This document shows positions 38,286 to 47,471 of a stretch of 64,000 bases of DNA, piece by piece. A program made the translations under genes and the position numbers. The number at the start of each line of letters is the position of its first letter. Position 1 is the stretch's first letter. The notes beneath the pieces are model-generated. The model saw nothing but the letters and a program-made list of their open reading frames with translations. It made no database searches and had not been told where the DNA came from. Source of the stretch: an uncultured delta proteobacterium (GTDB lineage Bacteria > Desulfobacterota > Desulfobulbia > Desulfobulbales > Desulfurivibrionaceae); NCBI GenBank assembly GCA_903869265.1, contig CAIPYE010000007.1, positions 1 through 64,000 on the forward strand, given 5' to 3'.

Positions 38286-39125
38286 ATGAAAATCTGTAAG
38301 GTTGGGATCATCTGTAAAAAGGATTCGGCCGCCGCCTTGGAGATGAGCGGGGAACTGCTCCCCTGGCTGGCTGCACGGGGTATTGTTGCCGCAGTTGATG
38401 TCATTGCCGATGACATGGACCTGCTTATCATTCTGGGCGGGGACGGCACCCTGCTCCATGTGGCAGACCAGGCAAGCCGACTACAGGTGCCGGTGGTCGG
38501 GGTGAATCTCGGCGATCTCGGATTTTTGACCGAAGTGGCGGTCAGTGAGCGCTACGAGGTTCTGGAAAGGATTCTCGCCGGGCAGGTAGTGGTTGAGGAA
38601 AGGCTGATGCTCAAGGCCAGGATGCATCGCGGCAACGAGACAACTGACTGGCGCTATGCCCTGAATGATGTCGTGCTCAGCAAGGGCAGCGCTGACCGGC
38701 TTGCCCAGTTGAGCACCTGGGCCGATCAGGAGTACATCACAACCTACCGGGCGGATGGCCTGATCTTTTCCACGCCCACCGGTTCCACGGCCTACAACCT
38801 CTCCGCTGGCGGGCCCATTGTCAATCCGGCTCTGCACGCCATCCTGGTCACGCCGATCTGCCCGTTCATGCTGGAAAGCCGTCCGGTGCTTCTTCCTGCC
38901 TCGGTTTGCCTTACCACCCGGCTTGCCGAGCAGGCCAACGAGGTCAAAGTCATTGTTGATGGCCAACCTGCCTGGGAAATGTCGACCAGTGACACCCTGG
39001 AGGTGGTTGCCTCGGAAAGGCCGCTACGACTCATCTGTTCTCCGCAGAAAGATTATTTCGAGATTTTGCGCAACAAGCTGAATTGGGGTGGGCGGGCAGG
39101 CGAGGCGGGAAAAAACAAGCGGTGA
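38286..39125 (+). CDS. nadK: NAD kinase
   Basis: A 279-residue kinase forming NADP. The motifs LLIILGGDGTLLHVA, GVNLGDLGFLTEV and ADGLIFSTPTGSTAYNLSAGGPIV are all present. The ATG at 38286 is chosen; a GTG directly before it would add one residue. It forms a two-gene unit with proC, closed by a terminator. Confidence 0.95.
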   Translation: MKICKVGIICKKDSAAALEMSGELLPWLAARGIVAAVDVIADDMDLLIILGGDGTLLHVADQASRLQVPVVGVNLGDLGFLTEVAVSERYEVLERILAGQVVVEERLMLKARMHRGNETTDWRYALNDVVLSKGSADRLAQLSTWADQEYITTYRADGLIFSTPTGSTAYNLSAGGPIVNPALHAILVTPICPFMLESRPVLLPASVCLTTRLAEQANEVKVIVDGQPAWEMSTSDTLEVVASERPLRLICSPQKDYFEILRNKLNWGGRAGEAGKNKR

Positions 39126-39148
39126 TGGGCGTGCCTGGAGATACAAAA

Positions 39149-39185
39149 AAAGCGGTGGCCTTCTGTTCTAAGGTCGCCGCTTTAT
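39149..39185 (+). terminator. Terminator after nadK
   Basis: AAGCGGTGGCCTT pairs, with G-U allowances, with AAGGTCGCCGCTT; the flank is TTATTATTG, and an A-run precedes the stem. Confidence 0.65.
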
Positions 39186-39328
39186 TATTGTAAGATCCTC
39201 CCCCCCGGGGGTCTGCACTTACCTGCGGGAGGAGGCAGGAGGTGGGGATTTGCCGCCGCTGATTCAGTTTGCAGCATCACCCACCCCTCAATCCCCCCCC
39301 GTCAAGGGAGGGGAGCTATTGCTTAACG

Positions 39329-39718
39329 CTAATCCTTCTCTTCCAGTTTGTGGGCCAAGGCTTCCCGCTCTTCCTGCATGGCGATCTTCCCGGCCTCAAT
39401 GGCTTCGCTGAGGGTTTTTTTCTTCTCGTCGAGGAATTCCTTGCCTTGCGCGGCAAGGTCCGTGCCGCGGCTGATGAGTTCCTTGCCCTTGGCGATCATT
39501 TCCTTGCTCCGCTCAATGGCGGTTTCTTTGTATTCCTGAAAATCATCGGGGAGGGTTTTGGCTCTTTCCTTCAGCTCGGTGCCATAGTCGGCCAGCATTT
39601 CCCGGGTTTCCTGCCCGGTTTTCGGGGCGGTCAACAGGGCGATGGCCGCGCCCACTACGGTGCCGGCCAGGAAGGCCAATACTGCGGTGCTGGAAGCGTC
39701 GCAATTGTCTCTGCTCAT
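39329..39718 (-). CDS. YtxH-domain protein
   Basis: A 129-residue protein. It has one N-terminal membrane segment (AVLAFLAGTVVGAAIALLTAPKTGQETREML), the YtxH signature, followed by a long charged amphipathic helix. YtxH proteins are membrane-anchored and stress-related, with unknown mechanism. AAGGAGACTGAT precedes the start. The DUF948-like gene lies just upstream on the same strand, a frequent pair. Confidence 0.85.
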   Translation of the reverse strand: MSRDNCDASSTAVLAFLAGTVVGAAIALLTAPKTGQETREMLADYGTELKERAKTLPDDFQEYKETAIERSKEMIAKGKELISRGTDLAAQGKEFLDEKKKTLSEAIEAGKIAMQEEREALAHKLEEKD

Positions 39719-39719
39719 A

Positions 39720-40124
39720 TCAGTCTCCTTTTTTGGGTGTTTTCCAGGAACGGTTCAGAAAATTCGAAAAGGCCATGATCCCGGCGCTGAAGCCGCCTAT
39801 CTGGGTGATAAAGGGGCGTGCTGTTTCTTTGATCATGGTGGCGGTGGTGAGCAGGGTTTCCGCCGATCTTTGGGCAGTGTAGATGACAGTGTCCGTTTTT
39901 TCCAGCTTATCGCTCAAGGAAATGGAGAGAAGCTGGATTTCGTTGGCCGCCTCGGTCAGGGATTGGCACAGCGGGTCCACATGCTTGTTCAATGCCTCGA
40001 TGCAGACCTCCAGTTTTTGCAAGGTGCGGCGGAATTGCAGGAAGGTCGGCACCAGAGCGACGGCAATGGCAAAAAGGCTTAGGGCGCTGAGTAGGGAGAA
40101 AAATTCTGAAGAGGTCACTTCCAT
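39720..40124 (-). CDS. DUF948-like membrane protein
   Basis: A 134-residue protein with a membrane helix at about residues 8-28 (LLSALSLFAIAVALVPTFL) and then an amphipathic helix region (TLQKLEVCIEALNKHVDPL). This matches DUF948 proteins, usually paired with YtxH. The ATG at 40124 is chosen because CAGGAGTA lies directly before it. Function is unknown. Confidence 0.8.
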   Translation of the reverse strand: MEVTSSEFFSLLSALSLFAIAVALVPTFLQFRRTLQKLEVCIEALNKHVDPLCQSLTEAANEIQLLSISLSDKLEKTDTVIYTAQRSAETLLTTATMIKETARPFITQIGGFSAGIMAFSNFLNRSWKTPKKGD

Positions 40125-40244
40125 TACTCCTGTGGTGAGCCAAGGATGTAGGTGAAACCGTATGTTTTTATAATAGAGATATTTTCCCTGAGTCGCAAGG
40201 AGAAAAGCCATTGCCTCGGCCAAGACAGGGCTAGCGCCTTCAAG

Positions 40245-40787
40245 TTATCGCGGCAGGGTAAAAGTTGCCTGCAGTTTCCCGTTTCGTACCTGTACCTCGC
40301 GCAGGGTATAGGCTGCGGTGATTTCTTTGAGATTCCTGCCCTTGAGTTCGTAGATGGGTCGTGTGGCGAGTTCTTGTCGGGCGATGGATTCGATGGCGTT
40401 TCGGGCCTTGTCTTGAAGCTCGGGCATGAGTCCCGGCAGGTCCAGCCGTTCCACTGTGGCCTGGTCGAGATAAAACGATTTGGATTCCGCATCGTAACGC
40501 GGCACCGCCGCGATTCCAAGATATCCGGAGATCGGTTTGAGCAAGGGTATGTTCAGCTCCACCTTTGTATTGATCCCGATCCGATTTGCACCCTCCAACA
40601 GAAAAATCTCCGGCTCGCTGAGCGCGACATTAAGCACCAGCCAGTTTTTGGTGATGGGAAACCTGGGAGCAACGCGGGCCTGAATCTCATCGCGGGTCAT
40701 GGTTGCCACCATTTCCCCGGAATTACAGCCAGCCAGCGTGATAAAAATAGCGAGAACCAGGATGAACCAGGTTTTTGAACTCTGCAT
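40245..40787 (-). CDS. DUF1439-like lipoprotein (YceB type)
   Basis: A 180-residue protein with a lipoprotein signal peptide ending TLAGC. The rest resembles YceB/DUF1439: ARVAPRFPITKNWLVLNVALSEPEIFL and the late PIYELKG. These tubular lipid-binding-like folds sit in the periplasm facing the outer or inner membrane. The ATG at 40787 is preferred over an upstream ATG because it places the signal peptide at the start. Confidence 0.8.
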   Translation of the reverse strand: MQSSKTWFILVLAIFITLAGCNSGEMVATMTRDEIQARVAPRFPITKNWLVLNVALSEPEIFLLEGANRIGINTKVELNIPLLKPISGYLGIAAVPRYDAESKSFYLDQATVERLDLPGLMPELQDKARNAIESIARQELATRPIYELKGRNLKEITAAYTLREVQVRNGKLQATFTLPR

Positions 40788-40845
40788 GTTAAGGATTTTC
40801 CTTCTCTCTGGACGCTCTGCCATCGTCGTTTGCTTGCGCCGTTTG

Positions 40846-41700
40846 TCAGCCCTTCTTGAACAGTTTATAGATGGCGGAAAAGTCTTCCTGCTCTATGCCC
40901 TCTTCAAAGGTTCTCCCGTATAGCTCTTTTACCACCGCGCCGGTGAAGAGGGATTTTTTTTCTTCATAGGCCAGGTCCTGGAGGCAATGAAGATCCTTGT
41001 AGATCAAGGCGCTGGAAAAATGAGTGGAGAAGTCCTCCTGGAGCAATTTGTTCCTCTTGGCATTGAGGACCAGCGAATTTCCGCCGCCCACGGAGAGGAT
41101 ATCCAGGATTTCCTCTTTGCCCAGGCCAATGGTTTCCCCCAGTGACAGCGCCTCGGCAATGGTCGTCATGAAGCTGCCCAGTGTCAGGTTGTTGATGAGT
41201 TTCATCTTGGTGGCAAGGGTTGGGTCCTTGAGATAAAAAATATTTTTGCCGATGTTTTCCAGGACAGGCCTGGCTTTTTCATACCCAGCTTCCTTGCCGC
41301 TGACCAAAACGGTGAGGGCTCCCTGAGATGCGGGCACAACGCTGCCCAGCACCGGCGCCTCAAGATAGATTCCGCCATTTTTCGCGCATAGGGCATGGAA
41401 GAGCTGGACTTCTTTGAAATGGTTCGTGGAGAGATCCACAACAACCTTGCCTGCGAGGTCGGTGGATAACAGCCCGCCTTCCTGGGTGAGGATGGCATGG
41501 ACTGCGGAACTGTCGAACATGCAGACAAAGATAATCCCTGTTTTTTCTGCCACCATCAGGGGTGAGTGGGCGACTTCAGCCTTCAGGCCCTCTGCTTTTG
41601 ATGGGGTTCGATTCCAAACCGTGAGGGTGTGGCCGCAGTCCAGGAGTCGTCCGGCAATGGCTTTGCCAAGGTGTCCAAGTCCTATAAAGCCTAAGTGCAT
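40846..41700 (-). CDS. NAD(P)-dependent beta-hydroxyacid dehydrogenase (3-hydroxyisobutyrate dehydrogenase family)
   Basis: A 284-residue oxidoreductase. The Rossmann motif GFIGLGHLGKAIAGRLL is N-terminal, followed by VWNRTPSKAE, which suits NADP use in glyoxylate/succinic semialdehyde reductases. The catalytic lysine lies in KMKLINNLTLGSFM. The substrate is unknown. GAGGTAAAG precedes the start at 41700. Confidence 0.9.
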   Translation of the reverse strand: MHLGFIGLGHLGKAIAGRLLDCGHTLTVWNRTPSKAEGLKAEVAHSPLMVAEKTGIIFVCMFDSSAVHAILTQEGGLLSTDLAGKVVVDLSTNHFKEVQLFHALCAKNGGIYLEAPVLGSVVPASQGALTVLVSGKEAGYEKARPVLENIGKNIFYLKDPTLATKMKLINNLTLGSFMTTIAEALSLGETIGLGKEEILDILSVGGGNSLVLNAKRNKLLQEDFSTHFSSALIYKDLHCLQDLAYEEKKSLFTGAVVKELYGRTFEEGIEQEDFSAIYKLFKKG

Positions 41701-42044
41701 TGTCTTTACCTCGGGAGTTGTTTGTGTTGGGAAGTGGAATGGGTGAGAGTTATTTTTGTTGAAAATTGGCAAACTATTTTCTTGTTGTCTGTTTCTATAG
41801 ATCATAATCGGTTATTTTTTCGCGGTTTGGCAAGGATTAAACTGCGCTCAAGGGGGTACGTCCGTTCTCTGGCATCCTTAACGCGTATTTTTTCCCATTC
41901 CTCATCTTGACAGAGGGAGCATGGCCAACGTAACCTGATTTTGATATGCATGTTTCGTAGGTATTTGAGCGGAGGCTTTCGTCATCCGCTCTTGGCAGAC
42001 GGTTTTTTTTCTGCTGCTTCCTTCAACTTTTCGAGGGGATTGCC
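41701..42044. other. Intergenic region upstream of iorA
   Basis: A 344-bp divergent promoter region. GAGCGGA and TCCGCTC form a hairpin at about 41969-41993, and a T-run (TTTTTTTT) lies about 10 bases further on, near 42003. This is terminator-like and could attenuate iorA. No gene is seen. Confidence 0.45.
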
Positions 42045-42506
42045 ATGATCACACTCATTGTCAACGAGAAGAACTTTGAGGTGGACGTTGCGCCCGACAC
42101 CCCGCTCTTGTGGGTGCTGCGCGACCAGCTCCAGCTTACCGGCACCAAGTACAGTTGCGGCATCGGCGAATGCGGGGCCTGCACCGTGCATATCAACAAC
42201 GAGGCGGTGCGTTCCTGCCAGGTGTTGGTGCAGGAAGCTGTGGACAAGAAGATCACCACCATCGAGGGTTTGCCGGAGAACCATCCGGTCAAGGCTGCCT
42301 GGGTGGCCGAAGAGGTGGTGCAGTGCGGCTACTGCCAGCCCGGCCAGATCATGCAGGCCGCGGCTTTCCTGGCCAAGTTCCCGGAACCGCTTGACGCGGA
42401 CATCGACAAGGAGATGACCGGGATCTGCCGTTGCGGCACGTATCCTCGCATCCGCACCGCCATCCATCGCGCCGCCAAGGCCTCGGCCAAAGGAGGGAAG
42501 CCATGA
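42045..42506 (+). CDS. iorA: Molybdenum hydroxylase [2Fe-2S] subunit, IorA type
   Basis: A 153-residue iron-sulfur subunit of the xanthine-oxidase family. It carries a plant-type [2Fe-2S] domain ([15 protein letters not shown]...RSC) and a second [2Fe-2S] helical domain ([11 protein letters not shown]...[11 protein letters not shown]). It passes electrons from the molybdenum subunit. It overlaps the large subunit by four bases. The substrate is not determined by sequence; isoquinoline 1-oxidoreductase is the nearest named type. Confidence 0.92.
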   Translation: MITLIVNEKNFEVDVAPDTPLLWVLRDQLQLTGTKYSCGIGECGACTVHINNEAVRSCQVLVQEAVDKKITTIEGLPENHPVKAAWVAEEVVQCGYCQPGQIMQAAAFLAKFPEPLDADIDKEMTGICRCGTYPRIRTAIHRAAKASAKGGKP

Positions 42507-44704
42507 GCCAGATATTCAACTGCAGCCGGCGGGATTTCTGCAAAACTTCGGCGCTGCTCGGCACGGGGTTGGTGCTCGGATTTTACCTTCCCGGCTGCCA
42601 GAAAAAAGATATCATTCCCCCTGCCAGCGGGCCTTTCAAACCCAATGCCTTCATCCAAATCGCGCCGGACGACACTGTAACCTTTTTCATCAATAAGTCG
42701 GAAATGGGCCAGGGAGTGTATACCTCGCTGTCCATGCTGATCGCCGAGGAATTGGAGGTGGATTGGAAGAAGATCAAAATCGAGGCCGCGCCGGTGGCCC
42801 CGGAATACAACCATACCCAGTGGGGCAACCTCCAGGGTACCGGCGGCAGCACCAGCATCCGCTCGACTTTTGACCAGTTGCGCACCGCCGGGGGGGCAGG
42901 CCGCATGATGCTGGTCCAGGCCGCGGCCCAGATCTGGGAGGTGCCGCCCGCATCCTGCAAGGTCGAGGGTGGCAAGGTTATCCACCCCAAAGGCGAGAAG
43001 AGTCTTTCCTACGGCACCCTGGTCGGCGCGGCCGCCAAGCTGCAGCCGCCCAAGCAGGTGCCGCTCAAACCGGCAGCAAGCTTCAAGATCATCGGCAAGC
43101 CTCGTGCCAGGCTCGATACCCCGGCCAAGGTGAACGGTACCGCCGAGTTCGGCATCGATGTCAAGCGGCCCAACCTGCTCACCGCGGTGATTGCCCGGCC
43201 GCCGGTTTTCGGTGCCACCTTGAAAGCATTCGATGCTGAAGCGGCCAAGGCGCTTCCGGGTGTGAAAGAGGTGGTGCAGGTGGATTCCGGCGTGGCGGTG
43301 GTGGCGGAGAGTTTTTGGGCCGCAAAACTGGGGCGCGACGCCCTCAAGATCAAGTGGGATGATGGGCCGCTCGCCAAGCTCGACAGCGCAACCCAGGGCA
43401 AGGAATATGCTGCCCTGGCGCAAAAACCTGGGCTGGTTGCAGCCAATCGCGGGGATGCTGCGGCAACGCTTGCCGCAGCGGGCAAAAAGATCGAGGCGAT
43501 TTATGAGGTGCCCTACCTTGCCCATGCGCCCATGGAACCCCTGAACTGCGTGGCCGACGTCCGTGCCGACAGCTGCGAGATCTGGGTGGGTACCCAGATG
43601 CAGACCCTGGACCGCAATGCAGCAGCCGAGGTGACCGGCTTGCCTCCGGAAAAGGTCACGCTGCACACCACCTTTCTCGGCGGCGGTTTCGGCCGGCGTG
43701 GCGTGGGTGACAGCCATTTTGTCCGCGAGGCGGTGCAGGTTTCCAAGGCAATGCAGGCTCCGGTCAAGGTGATGTGGACCAGGGAAGATGACATCCGCGG
43801 CGGCTATTACCGGCCCCGCGCCTATCATACGGTGCGTGCCGCTCTGGGCGAGAACAACCTTCCTTCTGTATGGCAGCAACGCATCGTCTGCCAGTCCATT
43901 GTTAAGGGCACCCCCTTCGAGGAGGGGATGATGAAGGAGGGCATCGATCATACCGCGGTGGAGGGGATCGTTGATCTCAGCTATGCGGTGCCCAACCTGC
44001 AGGTCGAATATCAGATGGCGCCGGCAGGGGTGCCGGTGCTGTGGTGGCGTTCGGTGGGCCACTCCTTCACCGCCTTTGTCAAGGAATGCTTCGTCGACGA
44101 ACTGGCTACTGCCGCAGGTCAGGACCCGCTCGCCTTTCGTAAGCAGCTTCTGGTTGACCACCCGCGCCAGATCGCGTTGCTCGACCTGTTGGCCGAAAAA
44201 GCTGGCTGGGGAAAACCCGAGCAGGGCAGGGCGCAAGGGTTGGCCATCCATGAATCCTTCGGCTCCATCGTGGCCCAGGTGGCCGAGGTGACTGTGGAAG
44301 ACAACAAGATCAAGGTGGGGCGGGTGGTCTGTGCCGTGGATTGCGGCCAGACCGTCAACCCGGACACCATCGTGGCCCAGATGCAGTCTGCCATCTATTT
44401 CGGCATGGCTGCGGCGCTCCACGATGCCATCACCTTCAAGAACGGCCGGGTTGAGCAGAGCAATTTCCACGATTACCCCATGCCGCGTTTGGCCGCAATG
44501 CCGGTGGTGGGAGTGCATATCATGCCGAGCAAGGAAAAGCCGGGCGGCATCGGTGAGCCCGGGGTGCCGCCCATTGCCCCGGCCATTGCCAATGCGGTTT
44601 TCGCTGCCAACAAAATGCGGTTGCGGACCCTGCCGTTGAATCTGGCCCTACCAACCAAACCCCCTGCCGCTGCTCCCAAGGGTGGCAAGAAAAAGAAGAA
44701 GTAG
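42503..44704 (+). CDS. iorB: Molybdenum hydroxylase large subunit, IorB type
   Basis: A 733-residue molybdopterin-binding subunit. The N-terminus is a twin-arginine signal ([14 protein letters not shown]) with a lipobox-like LPGC, so export as a folded, possibly lipid-anchored enzyme is expected. Molybdopterin motifs include [48 protein letters not shown] and [19 protein letters not shown] with the C-terminal catalytic Glu. There is no FAD subunit nearby, as in IorAB. The C-terminus is Lys-rich. Confidence 0.92.
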   Translation: MSQIFNCSRRDFCKTSALLGTGLVLGFYLPGCQKKDIIPPASGPFKPNAFIQIAPDDTVTFFINKSEMGQGVYTSLSMLIAEELEVDWKKIKIEAAPVAPEYNHTQWGNLQGTGGSTSIRSTFDQLRTAGGAGRMMLVQAAAQIWEVPPASCKVEGGKVIHPKGEKSLSYGTLVGAAAKLQPPKQVPLKPAASFKIIGKPRARLDTPAKVNGTAEFGIDVKRPNLLTAVIARPPVFGATLKAFDAEAAKALPGVKEVVQVDSGVAVVAESFWAAKLGRDALKIKWDDGPLAKLDSATQGKEYAALAQKPGLVAANRGDAAATLAAAGKKIEAIYEVPYLAHAPMEPLNCVADVRADSCEIWVGTQMQTLDRNAAAEVTGLPPEKVTLHTTFLGGGFGRRGVGDSHFVREAVQVSKAMQAPVKVMWTREDDIRGGYYRPRAYHTVRAALGENNLPSVWQQRIVCQSIVKGTPFEEGMMKEGIDHTAVEGIVDLSYAVPNLQVEYQMAPAGVPVLWWRSVGHSFTAFVKECFVDELATAAGQDPLAFRKQLLVDHPRQIALLDLLAEKAGWGKPEQGRAQGLAIHESFGSIVAQVAEVTVEDNKIKVGRVVCAVDCGQTVNPDTIVAQMQSAIYFGMAAALHDAITFKNGRVEQSNFHDYPMPRLAAMPVVGVHIMPSKEKPGGIGEPGVPPIAPAIANAVFAANKMRLRTLPLNLALPTKPPAAAPKGGKKKKK

Positions 44705-44713
44705 GATACGGGC

Positions 44714-45511
44714 ATGGATGAACTGGCATTGTACGAAGAAATTATTCGCTTGAAAAAGGAGCGGCAGCCCGCGGTGCTGGCCACGGTGATCGAGACCCGC
44801 GGTTCCTCGCCCCGCAAGGCCGGAGCCAAGATGCTGGTCTATGGTGATGGCACCATCAACGGGACCATCGGCGGGGGCAAGATCGAGGCCGAGACCATCG
44901 TCGCCGCAGGGGAGGTTTTGCGGCGCAATGCCCCCCGCACCGTGGCCTTCAGTCTTACCGAGGCGCACGGCGGCGTCTGCGGCGGCGACGTGACGATTTA
45001 TCTCGAACCGCTGGTCGCGGCCCCGCACTGCATCATCATCGGCGACGGTCATGTCGGCCAGGCCATGGGTGAGGCTGCCGGGCGGGCCGGTTTTCTGGTG
45101 AGCCTTGCCGACGAAGCCGACAACCGGGCAGAACTCCTTTCCCGCGCCGATGGCCGTACCTATTTTTTCATCTGTACCAGCGATCACCAGCAGGATTTTC
45201 TTGCCGTGCAAGAGGCGCTGGCCACTCCCGCCTGCCACATCGCAGTGCTGGGCAGCAACCGGAAACGCAAGGCCATGGAGGAGTTTTTACTGGGACAGGG
45301 GCTCACGCCGCAGGCGATCAGCCGGGTTGTTTCCCCGGCCGGGCTCGATATCGGCGCGGAAACGCCCGAGGAAATTGCGGTCAGCGTGGTGGCCCAGATG
45401 ATTCAGGTTCGCAGAGCCAATGCAGACACAGACACGCATCGCAGCGCTGCTACTTGCCGCCGGCCTCTCAAGGCGCATGGGCACAAGCAAGCAATTGCTG
45501 CCGCTGGCTGA
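44714..45511 (+). CDS. XdhC/CoxI-family molybdenum enzyme maturation factor
   Basis: A 265-residue accessory protein. It has the N-terminal XdhC_CoxI domain (QPAVLATVIETRGSSPRKAGAKMLV, GTIGGGKIEAE) and a C-terminal Rossmann domain (CIIIGDGHVGQAM). Such proteins help sulfurate and insert the cofactor into molybdenum hydroxylases. The natural end appears to be near VAQMIQVRRA; about 30 extra residues run on out of frame with, and inside, the next gene. Confidence 0.9.
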   Translation: MDELALYEEIIRLKKERQPAVLATVIETRGSSPRKAGAKMLVYGDGTINGTIGGGKIEAETIVAAGEVLRRNAPRTVAFSLTEAHGGVCGGDVTIYLEPLVAAPHCIIIGDGHVGQAMGEAAGRAGFLVSLADEADNRAELLSRADGRTYFFICTSDHQQDFLAVQEALATPACHIAVLGSNRKRKAMEEFLLGQGLTPQAISRVVSPAGLDIGAETPEEIAVSVVAQMIQVRRANADTDTHRSAATCRRPLKAHGHKQAIAAAG

Positions 45512-46013
45512 CAAGCCGGTCATCCATCACTGCCTCCAAGCCTTGCTCGCCACGCAGGCTTCGCCCCTCGTGGTCGTGCTCGGCCCCGGGGGCGAAGCGG
45601 TGCAGGAGGCCATTGCCCCCTTTCCCGTCACCATTGCCTGGAACCGCGATCCGGAAGGGGATATGGCAGGTTCGGTCCGTGCCGGGCTGGCTCTGCTGCC
45701 GCCGGATTGCATCGGAGTGCTGGTCCACTTGGTAGACCACCCGCTGGTAACCGCAGCCACCATGCAGACCCTTTGCGCGGCCCATCTGGCCACGCCCCAG
45801 TCGATTATCATCCCCACCTGCAACGGCCGCCAAGGCCATCCCACGCTTTTTTCTCGGGAGGTTCTTGACGAGCTGACATCTTCTGCAATCCTGCGGGATA
45901 TTGTCAGGAAAGACCCGGCACGGGTGCTACGGATTCCTGTGGAGGATGAAGGGATATTCCTCGACATGGATACCCCGGCCGAGTATGACGCTATGCGTCA
46001 GAGGGTTTCATGA
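45420..46013 (+). CDS. MocA/MobA-like molybdenum cofactor nucleotidyltransferase
   Basis: A 197-residue NTP transferase. The motif LLLAAGLSRRMGTSKQLLPL is the nucleotide-binding signature of MocA, and LVHLVDHPLVTAATM carries the metal-binding aspartate region. It should attach CMP to molybdopterin for the IorAB enzyme. It overlaps the XdhC-like gene by 92 bases. A ribosome site is weak. Confidence 0.9.
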   Translation: MQTQTRIAALLLAAGLSRRMGTSKQLLPLADKPVIHHCLQALLATQASPLVVVLGPGGEAVQEAIAPFPVTIAWNRDPEGDMAGSVRAGLALLPPDCIGVLVHLVDHPLVTAATMQTLCAAHLATPQSIIIPTCNGRQGHPTLFSREVLDELTSSAILRDIVRKDPARVLRIPVEDEGIFLDMDTPAEYDAMRQRVS

Positions 46014-46142
46014 GATGGTTTTAGCCTGACACTTTGACTTGAAAGCGATGGCCATCCTTCATTGCCTCGGGGACGGGCAACATAAGAGTTGTTTTTGTAT
46101 GTGTGATATCTGTAGTTAGAAAATTTGACCCAGGAGACAGTT

Positions 46143-46514
46143 ATGTTTGACGGGAAATTTATGGAAGTGGTCAGCAAAGAGGGTGTAGTGGCGATAGTTT
46201 CATGTGCCGAAAATGAAGCGCATGTTGTGAATACTTGGAATTCCTATCTTGTATTTCCAGATGAACAGAGAATTCTCATTCCTGCCTGGAAGATGCTGGA
46301 AACAGAAAAGAAAATTACACAAAACAATAACGTATTGCTTACGCTCGGAACTAAAGAGGTGGAGGGCCGTATGGGACCAGGTACTGGCTACCTTATTACA
46401 GGGACGGCTAAGTTCCTTCGTTTAGGACCTGAATTTGACATGATGAAAAGCAAATTTTCATTTATGACCAGAGTGCTTGAAATAACAGTTTCATCGGTGC
46501 AGCAAACCCTTTGA
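46143..46514 (+). CDS. Pyridoxamine 5'-phosphate oxidase-like (FMN-binding) protein
   Basis: A 123-residue protein with the split-barrel pattern of small FMN-binding proteins: VVSKEGVVAIVSCAENEAHVVNTWNSYL, then RILIPAWKMLETEK, then VEGRMGPGTGYLITGTAKFL. The substrate is unknown. AGGAGACA precedes the start. Confidence 0.75.
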   Translation: MFDGKFMEVVSKEGVVAIVSCAENEAHVVNTWNSYLVFPDEQRILIPAWKMLETEKKITQNNNVLLTLGTKEVEGRMGPGTGYLITGTAKFLRLGPEFDMMKSKFSFMTRVLEITVSSVQQTL

Positions 46515-46559
46515 GGTCTTGTTGTTATGGAAATCAAGAAGCCGGATAGTTTGAAGGCT

Positions 46560-46590
46560 GTCAATAATTAAGTAAGGTGTCCCCGGAATT
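46560..46590. repeat. Direct repeat copy 1 around the broken transposase
   Basis: It begins GTCAATAATTAAGTAAGG and matches the copy at 46909-46939 over 31 bases with one mismatch. It lies at the 3' end of the transposase remnant. Confidence 0.9.
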
Positions 46591-46876
46591 GCCCACCACT
46601 CCTTTTGGAAATTGATGTAGCGGGTATAGCGCCGGTGCGCCTCGCCTATGGCCCGGTACAATCCATCCTCTGATTCCGGGCCAGCGATAAGATACACATA
46701 GTTGGGCATCAGGCAATAGGACCAGATCTGCACCTTGCAGCGATTGCACCACTCGGTCATCAGGTAGAGATACTCCCGGTAGTCGTTCTCCGCAAAGAAG
46801 GTCTCCAGGCGCGGTTGCCGCGTTGCGTAATGTGGTGGGGAATGGCGGGAATAACGACTCTTGCTATGCGTGCCAT
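46560..46876 (-). pseudogene. Broken REP-associated tyrosine transposase (TnpA_REP/Y1 family)
   Basis: A degraded remnant. The true start is at 46876 and reads MARIARVVIPAIPHHITQRGN, the family N-terminus, but a frameshift near 46810 moves the rest (FFAENDYREYLYLMTEWC, then SYCLMPNYVYLI, then DGLYRAIGEAHRRYTRYINF) to another frame. The usual HVHLI histidines are YVYLI here, and the tail is lost where repeat copy 1 begins. It is therefore inactive. Confidence 0.85.
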
Positions 46877-46908
46877 GATGAAAGGGATATCTCAGATATG
46901 GAAGAGGA

Positions 46909-46939
46909 GTCAATAATTAAGTAAGGTGTCCCCTGAATT
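46909..46939. repeat. Direct repeat copy 2
   Basis: GTCAATAATTAAGTAAGG and onwards, in the same orientation as copy 1, placed about 30 bp upstream of the transposase start. Confidence 0.9.
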
Positions 46940-47030
46940 TGTCCTGAATTACCTGTAAGGAGTCGGTTGGATTTACTTGTTGGGCAAATCACTATTGACC
47001 GCTGTTAGCTCAGTGCCTGCTTCCTTTCTG

Positions 47031-47366
47031 TCATTTCTTCTTCTTGTCAACTGGGGTTATCAAGATATTCTTGTCGGCGTCTAAGTTCTCAACATTCTCA
47101 GCGTCAATTAAATCCATGTCGCCCAAAGCCACATTGTTCTTTATAGTTATGTTTTTCCCTCCTTTGATCTTGATTGCCGTGGGTCGTTGTCTTTCTTGCC
47201 TCTCTTGAACGGCGGAAGATTGCTTGCCAACTTCTTTATCGTACTGCTTGCCAATGAGCCACCAACCACCGCCGAACAGGGATGCACCAACAAGGGCAGC
47301 GATTACCAAAGTAAGGGTCGGATGTGGCGCACCTATTACACCATATAGGGTTTTCAATAGATCCAT
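47031..47366 (-). CDS. Small membrane-anchored protein in a cassette-like position
   Basis: A 111-residue protein of unknown function. An N-terminal membrane segment (TLTLVIAALVGASLFGGGWWLI) is followed by a soluble charged part with a repeated beta-like pattern (KIKGGKNITIKNNVALGDMDLIDAENVENLDADKNI) and a lysine tail. It starts 28 bases after an attC-like site in the same orientation, with GAAGGAGAA before the ATG, as in integron gene cassettes. No homologue is recognised. Confidence 0.7.
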   Translation of the reverse strand: MDLLKTLYGVIGAPHPTLTLVIAALVGASLFGGGWWLIGKQYDKEVGKQSSAVQERQERQRPTAIKIKGGKNITIKNNVALGDMDLIDAENVENLDADKNILITPVDKKKK

Positions 47367-47393
47367 TGTCTTCTGTTCTCCTTCCTATCATCT

Positions 47394-47461
47394 GCCCAAC
47401 GACCAAGCTAAGACGCGGCTGGCCGGAGGCCAGACCGTCGTGTTTGAGCGCATTGTTAGGT
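47394..47461 (-). other. attC-like integron recombination site
   Basis: Read on the minus strand, it begins with the core ACCTAAC, then AATGCGCTCAAAC (close to known attC arms), has a central CTGGCC-GGA-GGCCAG stem, and ends TTAGCTTGGTCGTTGGGC with core GTTGGGC. Both 7-base cores fit RYYYAAC and GTTRRRY. Its length of 68 bases is typical. No integrase gene is in the window. Confidence 0.6.
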
Positions 47462-47471
47462 GGCTTTGACC

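Noticed and set aside
39230-39325. C- and G-rich repeats after nadK as a CRISPR or structured RNA
   Set aside because: No regular repeat-spacer spacing; looks like degenerate intergenic sequence.
42329-44518. A 729-codon open frame on the minus strand across iorB
   Set aside because: Antisense shadow of a well-supported molybdenum hydroxylase; the His-rich low-information translation has no domain.
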